From positions 19,459 through 83,458 of the forward strand of contig JAHJJF010000016.1 in the NCBI GenBank assembly GCA_018823135.1: DNA of 64,000 bases, given 5' to 3'. The DNA is from Pseudomonadota bacterium (GTDB lineage Bacteria > Desulfobacterota > Desulfobulbia > Desulfobulbales > CALZHT01). Below are positions 58,884 to 64,000 of this stretch, piece after piece. How positions within the stretch are numbered: the stretch's first letter is position 1; the number at the start of each line of letters is the position of its first letter. The position numbers were made by a program, and so were the translations under genes. Below the pieces are notes generated by a model that was given only the letters and a program-made list of their open reading frames with translations, had not been told where the DNA came from and made no database searches.

Positions 58884-60026
58884 TTAAGGGGCGGTGATAA
58901 TTCCAACCACAAGCTCGGCGGTGCGCACCATATCCTCAAGGTCGATATATTCATCCGTGGTGTGGACTTTTTTCATGCCGGTGCCGATGATTGCCGTTTC
59001 AATGCCGTAGCCGTTCAAGATGTTGGCGTCACTGCCGCCGCCGGTGCTGACCGGGGTGATGGTTCTGTTTATCGCCGAGGCCGCCTTCCGCACCCTTTTG
59101 ATGACCTTGCTTTCAGGTGACAGTTGTAATACGGGATATTCCCGGGTTACGGTAATTTTTACAGAGGGTTTGCCGTCGACCTTGCCAGCAGGGTCCTTCC
59201 AGCCATCAACCGCGGCCTGAAAGGCATTTTCAATGGCAGCGGTATATCTCATAAGTTTTTCTTCGGAATGGCTCCGCGCCTCACCTTCAAGGCGGACAAG
59301 GGGCGGGACTATATTGGTTGCTTCACCCCCTGCAATAATCCCGAAATTTGCAGTACTTTCATGATCAAGACGGCCGAGTTTCATTGATGCAATTGCCTGG
59401 GCGGCGATCTGAATCGCGTTAATCCCCTGTTCCGGATTGAGTCCGGCGTGGGCCGCTTTTCCGGTTATCTCCACAGAAATTTTATTGGCGGTTGGGGCAT
59501 TGATGATCACCTGATCAACACAATCCATATCAAGGGCGTAGCCGATCCTGGCCCGCAGTTTTGTATGATCCAGGGCCTTGGCGCCCAGCAGACCTGTTTC
59601 CTCACAGGTTGTGAAAACGAATTCCACGCAACCGTGGTCAAGGTTTTTTTCCTGGATAACTCGTATCGCTTCGATGAGAATGGCGATACCTGACTTATCG
59701 TCTCCGCCGAGCACGGTATCGCCGGCGCTGCTGAAACGCGAGCCATCACGTATTACCCTGACGCCCTTGCCGGGCTTGACCGTATCCATGTGACAATTGA
59801 ACAGAACCGGCGGGTATTGGCTGCAGCCGCCATCAAAACGGACAATCAGGTTGCCGCATTCGGCGCCGGTTTGCGCTGCAGAGCCGTCTTCGTATATTTC
59901 AGTGGGGCCAAGTCCGGAAAAGATGTTTTTTAAAAAGGTCAGGACCGGGCCTTCCTGAGTAGAAGGGCTGTCGGTTTCACATAATTGCACGAAAATATCC
60001 GCAAGGCGTTCAGGATTGATTAGCAT
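58884..60026 (-). CDS. M20-family peptidase, PepT-like
   Basis: 380 aa from ATG 60026; a GTG at 60035 would add three residues. It is a zinc aminopeptidase or tripeptidase-type enzyme. Metal ligands are visible in NCHMDTVKPG, GGDDKSGIA, TCEETGLLGAKAL (catalytic Glu pair), DMDCVD and the final VHTTDEYI. The dimerisation insert (about 175-290) starts with ISVEITGKAAHAGLNPE. It probably releases amino acids from peptides in the cytoplasm. Divergent from the SGNH hydrolase gene with about 106 bp between starts. Confidence 0.9.
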   Translation of the reverse strand: MLINPERLADIFVQLCETDSPSTQEGPVLTFLKNIFSGLGPTEIYEDGSAAQTGAECGNLIVRFDGGCSQYPPVLFNCHMDTVKPGKGVRVIRDGSRFSSAGDTVLGGDDKSGIAILIEAIRVIQEKNLDHGCVEFVFTTCEETGLLGAKALDHTKLRARIGYALDMDCVDQVIINAPTANKISVEITGKAAHAGLNPEQGINAIQIAAQAIASMKLGRLDHESTANFGIIAGGEATNIVPPLVRLEGEARSHSEEKLMRYTAAIENAFQAAVDGWKDPAGKVDGKPSVKITVTREYPVLQLSPESKVIKRVRKAASAINRTITPVSTGGGSDANILNGYGIETAIIGTGMKKVHTTDEYIDLEDMVRTAELVVGIITAP

Positions 60027-60132
60027 GTTTGTCACCGCTATTTTTGTTGTTTATGAAATGTCTTGTTGTAAGCCCGGGGCTTTTGGCGTATTTTTTTTAT
60101 GTAGCACATTTAACCATACTAATGGAACCCGT

Positions 60133-60744
60133 ATGAAAAAAACCATAATTTTTCTTATTCTTATCGGTGTTGCCATTTCCGGCTACCGGGCTTTTTTTTC
60201 CGGCTGGGAGATAAAAAATGTCGAACCGGTGGGAGATACCATTATCTGTTTCGGTGACAGCCTGACCTTTGGGACCGGCGCTGCCAAGGGCCTTGATTAT
60301 CCGTCCCAGCTGGCGCAATTGCTTGGAAGAGAGGTGGTTAACGCCGGCATTCCCGGGGACACCACCGAAACTGCCCTTGCCAGGCTTGAGCAGGATGTGC
60401 TTTCCAAATCACCGGGGGTTGTCCTCATAACCCTTGGCGGCAACGACCTCCTGCAGGGAGTGGCAAAAGATACCGCTTTTGCTCGACTGAAAACCATAAT
60501 TGAAACCATTCAAAATCAGCGAGTACTGGTGGTGGTCGGCGGTATCAGGTTCGCCTTTCTGGACCGGGGGTATGCTGATGGCTATGAAAAATTATGCAAG
60601 GAGACAGGCGCGGTTTTCATCCCTGACATTCTTGGCGGCATCAAGAACAAGCCCGAGCTCATGAGTGACAGGATTCACCCGAATGCCGCAGGCTACACCA
60701 AGGTGGCCCAACGATTTTATGATTCCATAAATAAGTATATATAG
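60133..60744 (+). CDS. SGNH/GDSL hydrolase (arylesterase, TesA-like)
   Basis: 203 aa from ATG 60133; the frame is open to 60016. The N-terminal hydrophobic segment (about 3-20) is a signal peptide or anchor, so it acts in the periplasm. Block I is [12 protein letters not shown] with the Ser nucleophile, block III is TLGGNDLL, and block V is [10 protein letters not shown] with the catalytic Asp and His. It resembles TesA-type lysophospholipase or thioesterase enzymes. It is 23 bp upstream of the flavin reductase gene and may be cotranscribed. Confidence 0.88.
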   Translation: MKKTIIFLILIGVAISGYRAFFSGWEIKNVEPVGDTIICFGDSLTFGTGAAKGLDYPSQLAQLLGREVVNAGIPGDTTETALARLEQDVLSKSPGVVLITLGGNDLLQGVAKDTAFARLKTIIETIQNQRVLVVVGGIRFAFLDRGYADGYEKLCKETGAVFIPDILGGIKNKPELMSDRIHPNAAGYTKVAQRFYDSINKYI

Positions 60745-60766
60745 AAACGTATTAAGGAGAACAAAG

Positions 60767-61339
60767 ATGAAACAGTCTCTGGGAGCCAAATCAATTCTGT
60801 ATCCGAACCCGATACTCTGTGTTGCAACCTATGATAAAGAGGGAAAGGCCAATGTAATGACCGCGGCCTGGGGCGGCATCTGCTGTTCAAGTCCGCCGGC
60901 GGTTTCGGTATCACTTCGCAAGGCTACCTACTCTTACGGCAATATCGTAGAGCGCAAGGCCTTTACGATTAATGTTCCTTCAGAAAAATATGTAAAAGAG
61001 GTGGATTATTTCGGGATTGCAACCGGTGCCAAAGAAGACAAGTTTGCCAGAACCGGATTGACTCCAGTGCCGAGCGAACTGGTTGACGCCCCCTATATAG
61101 ATGAATTTCCAATGATTATTGAATGCAAGCTGATCCATACTATTGAGATTGGCTTGCATACGCAATTTATCGGAGAAATTATCGATATCAAGGTTGATCA
61201 GGAGGTAATCGGCGAAAAGGGCCTCCCTTCCATTGAAAAGCTGAAGCCATTTCTTTTTGCAGCGCCTGAAAGGGCATATCACGGAATCGGCAAACACCTG
61301 GGACAGGCATTTTCCATAGGCAAAGAACTTATGGATTGA
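60767..61339 (+). CDS. Flavin reductase-like FMN-binding protein (flavoredoxin type)
   Basis: 190 aa. FMN-binding split-barrel of the flavin reductase family, close in form to flavoredoxin of sulfate-reducing bacteria. [22 protein letters not shown] (near 31-52) binds FMN, and [18 protein letters not shown] follows. It probably passes electrons between ferredoxin or NADH and an acceptor in the cytoplasm. ATG at 60767 with AAGGAG seven bases upstream. Confidence 0.9.
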   Translation: MKQSLGAKSILYPNPILCVATYDKEGKANVMTAAWGGICCSSPPAVSVSLRKATYSYGNIVERKAFTINVPSEKYVKEVDYFGIATGAKEDKFARTGLTPVPSELVDAPYIDEFPMIIECKLIHTIEIGLHTQFIGEIIDIKVDQEVIGEKGLPSIEKLKPFLFAAPERAYHGIGKHLGQAFSIGKELMD

Positions 61340-61421
61340 GTTCCCATTCAGGCCCTGCGCGGCTCAAAGGTTTTGCTTTCCTGCCGCAGGGAGTATCAAT
61401 TTCGTTTGTATAAGAGGGAAT

Positions 61422-61808
61422 ATGAAAAAGGCATATCAAGGGTTATTCTGGTCCGGGCTGGTTTTTCCGGGGGCAGGGCAGTTAAGACTCGGGCGATTGC
61501 TAAGCGGCGCAGCATACATAACCGGTGCCCTGCTGGGCGTGGGGGGCATTATGTACAGCGCGCTGCAGAGAATCCCGTATATCCTGGAGCAACTGGGTCC
61601 GGACCTTGGGCAGGGAACCATTGATATCGAAAAAATCGTCAAACTCAGCGCCCAGTCGTCCAGGATCGGCAATTCACCGCTGGAGCGTCTCAGTCTGGCA
61701 CTGATCGTCGGTTGCTGGGCGGTTTCCCTGGTTCACGCTTATTTTATCGGCAAGAGGCTCGACCTGGAAACGGCGCGGCTTGAAGGCAACGAGACTCCCA
61801 AAGCTTGA
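61422..61808 (+). CDS. Small membrane protein of unknown function
   Basis: 128 aa, with two N-terminal hydrophobic segments (about 8-24 and 28-45) and one near 90-112, and a polar middle. The opening AYQGLFWSGLVFPGAGQLRLGRLLSG resembles the P-G-x-GQ pattern of TM2-like or DUF6677-like small membrane proteins. AGAGGG ribosome binding site. No function can be given. It follows the flavin reductase by about 80 bp. Confidence 0.6.
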   Translation: MKKAYQGLFWSGLVFPGAGQLRLGRLLSGAAYITGALLGVGGIMYSALQRIPYILEQLGPDLGQGTIDIEKIVKLSAQSSRIGNSPLERLSLALIVGCWAVSLVHAYFIGKRLDLETARLEGNETPKA

Positions 61809-61887
61809 GGCGGATGCGTATTCCGATAACGACCGGTTAATCGGGACAGGGGGTAATTAAGTATCCGCCTTTCGAAATGCCCGTCAG

Positions 61888-62238
61888 TCATTGGAGCTTA
61901 ATGGCTTCATCGGGGTTCAGGAGATAACTCCTTTCGTGTTCGCTCTCCAGTTCAGCGATTTTTTCAATAACCGTTTCTTCGGTGATTCCCAGCGTTTCAG
62001 CGAGCTGCGCGGTGTTATAACAGGGGGTGCCGTCCTCGGTGTACCCGGTTGGTTTGAGTTCCGGATAGCAATTTCGGGTCGCATGTCCGGATGCCTCAAG
62101 AAGCTTTTCCTTTATATCCTCGGGGCCATGGAGCAGGAGCCAGGTTACCGCTTCCGACCAGAGATCGCTGTCAACAGAAGGATTTTTCAGGACCTCCATG
62201 GCCATGTCCTGGTCCCATTCATTTTTAAATTCGCTCAT
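61888..62238 (-). CDS. Conserved-looking hypothetical protein, 116 aa
   Basis: Acidic soluble protein with no signal peptide. The last half carries a helix-turn-helix-like pattern (TAQLAETLGITEETVIEKIAEL) and the first half a tryptophan-containing helical region (LWSEAVTWLLLHGPEDIKEKLLEA). It may bind DNA or a protein partner, but no family is recognised. ATG at 62238. It is divergent from the truncated membrane gene at the right end. Confidence 0.6.
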   Translation of the reverse strand: MSEFKNEWDQDMAMEVLKNPSVDSDLWSEAVTWLLLHGPEDIKEKLLEASGHATRNCYPELKPTGYTEDGTPCYNTAQLAETLGITEETVIEKIAELESEHERSYLLNPDEAIKLQ

Positions 62239-62539
62239 AGCTGCATCTACTCCAAGTATTTATAAATTAATGAAAAAGGGGTTCTAAACTATTTTCAGCG
62301 TGGGCGCATAAAACAGCTGAGAATTCTTAAGAGTCATATTAAAAGTTATGGTCAAGAATGCATCCCAATTGTTGCAGAAAAGAGGAGTTGCTGTCAAGGG
62401 CGGCAAGAATTGAGTCAGGGGAAACAGGTTTCATTAAAAGCAACAAGGTCGTGTCGGTAGCTTTTTGTGTTTGCTTGAAATATTGCGCATGGTATCGGCG
62501 AGATAAAACAGGGATTGGAAGCAACCCGAAGGGGTAAGC
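62239..62539. other. Divergent intergenic region
   Basis: 301 bp between divergent genes. No coding signal or RNA recognised. The right end carries GGGG used by the GTG start at 62540. Confidence 0.4.
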
Positions 62540-64000
62540 GTGAAAAGGGAATTTATTTTTATCACTCTCCTGGCTGCGGCAGGCGCCATATCCGGGTATG
62601 CGGTAACAGCCATTTTGATGAGTATTTCCATGCCGACCCATGGACAAGCTCTTCTCAGTGTCACTGAACAGCAGGATTTTGAAAAGATGGCAACCATTGC
62701 TCAGTCGCTGCAGGCAACTATGACTGCGACGCTGATCATTGCCGGCCTGCTTGGGATTACGGCGCTGGGTTTTGCGGCGATCTTTTTAAATCCGCAGATC
62801 GTCAAAAAACATCAACGAAAAGGGTTGAGCATCGCTAAAATTGTGTCTGCCATCCTTATACTCATTGCGGTGGACTTCCTGTTTTCGCAGCTGGGAATCA
62901 GGCCCGGACCGGGTACATCGTATCTTGCAGTTTTTTCAACGGACGAGCTGCATTTTTCATTATCGGCACTCTGCCTTGTCAACGGGTTGTTCTATGGTCT
63001 GGCATGGTATGTTTTTGGAGAAACGGGCTGGCTGGGGGACTTGTCCTCATGGAAGCAGGGCGGCAGGGATTACTCGGCAAACCCGGGGGAATGCCTTCTG
63101 CTGGGCGGTGTTTTCGGCATTGCAATGACGCTGGTTGTGTATTTTTTTGAAATTTCATTTGAAAAATACTTCCTCCTGATCAGTGAAGTGCTTGATCAAT
63201 CAAAGGAGACATCCTCGCTGGGATACACATACTTCAAGACCTTTCTTGTGGGGATGACGGCGGTTGTTTCAATGATCATCGCCGGGTTTATTGTTGCTTT
63301 GGCTCCGTCGAAGAAGGACATCTCGTATCGAAAGCGCTGGCTGGTTTTTCCCATGGTATTGTTTGCCGCGGTCAGCCTTTTGGCCTTTGTCTGCTATCGT
63401 CAGGCGGATGCAAAATATGATCTGGGCAAGGAAAGCCTGGCCGCCGCTGCGCACCTGGCGGAACAATCGCTGGAAAGTGCAACCGTCATTGTTTTTAATG
63501 ATAAGCATGCAGGCAATGACTTTGTCGTGCAAGAGTGGCCGATGCAGGCAGAGGTCTATGGCTTTACAACCGTTAATACAATAGCTGCGACCAGGGAGAA
63601 TATTAAACTTCTTGAGGACTACATCAATGCGCGCCCTGAGGGATCGGTGTTTAACTATGCTGCAGAGGAAGGAGTTTTTAAAATTTATCAAACATTGTGG
63701 GATGGTGCGGCAATTCTTGACCAGTTAAAACGGCTTGCGCCCAATACCTATCTGGCAAGAATGATCCTCCTCAGTCAATTGAGCCGTATGCCGGTCACCC
63801 CGGAGAACCTGGCTATTCTCGCGGAGTTCGCCGATGAAAATAAATATTCGGCTGGAGGGAATGCCGCAATCAAGCTGGCCGGTGCCTATTCGCATTTCGG
63901 AAAAGGTGATGAGGCCAGGAGTTGGTATGATAAAGGCATTGCCATGGGCGCCGATGACCATATCATTAATGAGGTGCAATTGCCTGATGAAACAAGGCTC
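62540..64000 (+). CDS. Membrane protein with TPR-like C terminus, 3-prime truncated by the window edge
   Basis: At least 487 codons from GTG 62540 (GGGG six bases upstream), with no stop before the edge. About six hydrophobic helices fill residues 1-290 (for example ATLIIAGLLGITALGFAAIF and IAKIVSAILILIAVDFLF). After residue 300 the protein is soluble and helical, with TPR-like spacing (NAAIKLAGAYSHFGKGDEARSWYDKGIAMGA). I recognise no family. The TPR part suggests protein contacts outside or inside the membrane. Confidence 0.7.
   Translation, partial: MKREFIFITLLAAAGAISGYAVTAILMSISMPTHGQALLSVTEQQDFEKMATIAQSLQATMTATLIIAGLLGITALGFAAIFLNPQIVKKHQRKGLSIAKIVSAILILIAVDFLFSQLGIRPGPGTSYLAVFSTDELHFSLSALCLVNGLFYGLAWYVFGETGWLGDLSSWKQGGRDYSANPGECLLLGGVFGIAMTLVVYFFEISFEKYFLLISEVLDQSKETSSLGYTYFKTFLVGMTAVVSMIIAGFIVALAPSKKDISYRKRWLVFPMVLFAAVSLLAFVCYRQADAKYDLGKESLAAAAHLAEQSLESATVIVFNDKHAGNDFVVQEWPMQAEVYGFTTVNTIAATRENIKLLEDYINARPEGSVFNYAAEEGVFKIYQTLWDGAAILDQLKRLAPNTYLARMILLSQLSRMPVTPENLAILAEFADENKYSAGGNAAIKLAGAYSHFGKGDEARSWYDKGIAMGADDHIINEVQLPDETRL

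Overview
The window reads as a chromosomal segment of an anaerobic Gram-negative bacterium, most likely a Desulfobacterota (Desulfobulbales-like) organism. That placement is inferred from gene content: rubredoxin, a flavoredoxin-like flavin reductase, a polyferredoxin membrane protein, a UbiD decarboxylase, a 23-haem c-type cytochrome, the TIGR03545/TIGR03546 pair and many cyclic-di-GMP proteins. No 16S rRNA and no dissimilatory sulfate reduction gene lies in the window, so the lineage is a judgement.

Layout. 0.1-8.6 kb: rimO, an HU-type gene, rluB, ubiD, a PilZ protein, a YjbQ protein, a metallo-hydrolase and a siroheme-pathway dehydrogenase whose last codons were replaced by a 198-bp inverted-repeat element. 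8.8-16.5 kb: ccsA-hemA, then the conserved block rpmH-rnpA-yidD-yidC-jag-mnmE. 16.6-24.4 kb: a cNMP/HDOD signalling protein, rubredoxin, hpt-bioA, tRNA-Arg(TCG), a periplasmic rhodanese, a two-CW protein and a lone integron-type integrase with substitutions at two catalytic positions and no recognisable cassette array. 24.5-31.6 kb: ettA, a glyoxalase pseudogene, lipoproteins and hypotheticals, a ZIP transporter and pssA.

31.8-46.7 kb is rich in cyclic-di-GMP parts. A c-di-GMP-I riboswitch, followed by a hairpin that can hide the ribosome binding site, precedes a large secreted repeat protein. A membrane diguanylate cyclase lies directly upstream on the same strand. A stand-alone MshEN protein and a small PilZ protein follow. 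This region also holds an FdnI-like cytochrome b fused to 23 CXXCH motifs, predicted to pass electrons from quinol to a long periplasmic haem chain.

46.8-49.4 kb: a lipoprotein hydrolase, a KDPG-type aldolase and an HMGL-like aldolase. 49.6-58.3 kb is a defence island: an ORF6N protein, a truncated C5 methyltransferase with an orphan HNH endonuclease, a complete Hachiman pair (hamA-hamB), and a frameshifted AlbA_2/Schlafen-type gene between two 83-bp direct repeats. 58.4-64 kb: a cupin protein, an M20 peptidase, an SGNH hydrolase, a flavin reductase, small hypotheticals and a membrane protein that runs off the end. I found no CRISPR array, rRNA operon or intact insertion sequence.
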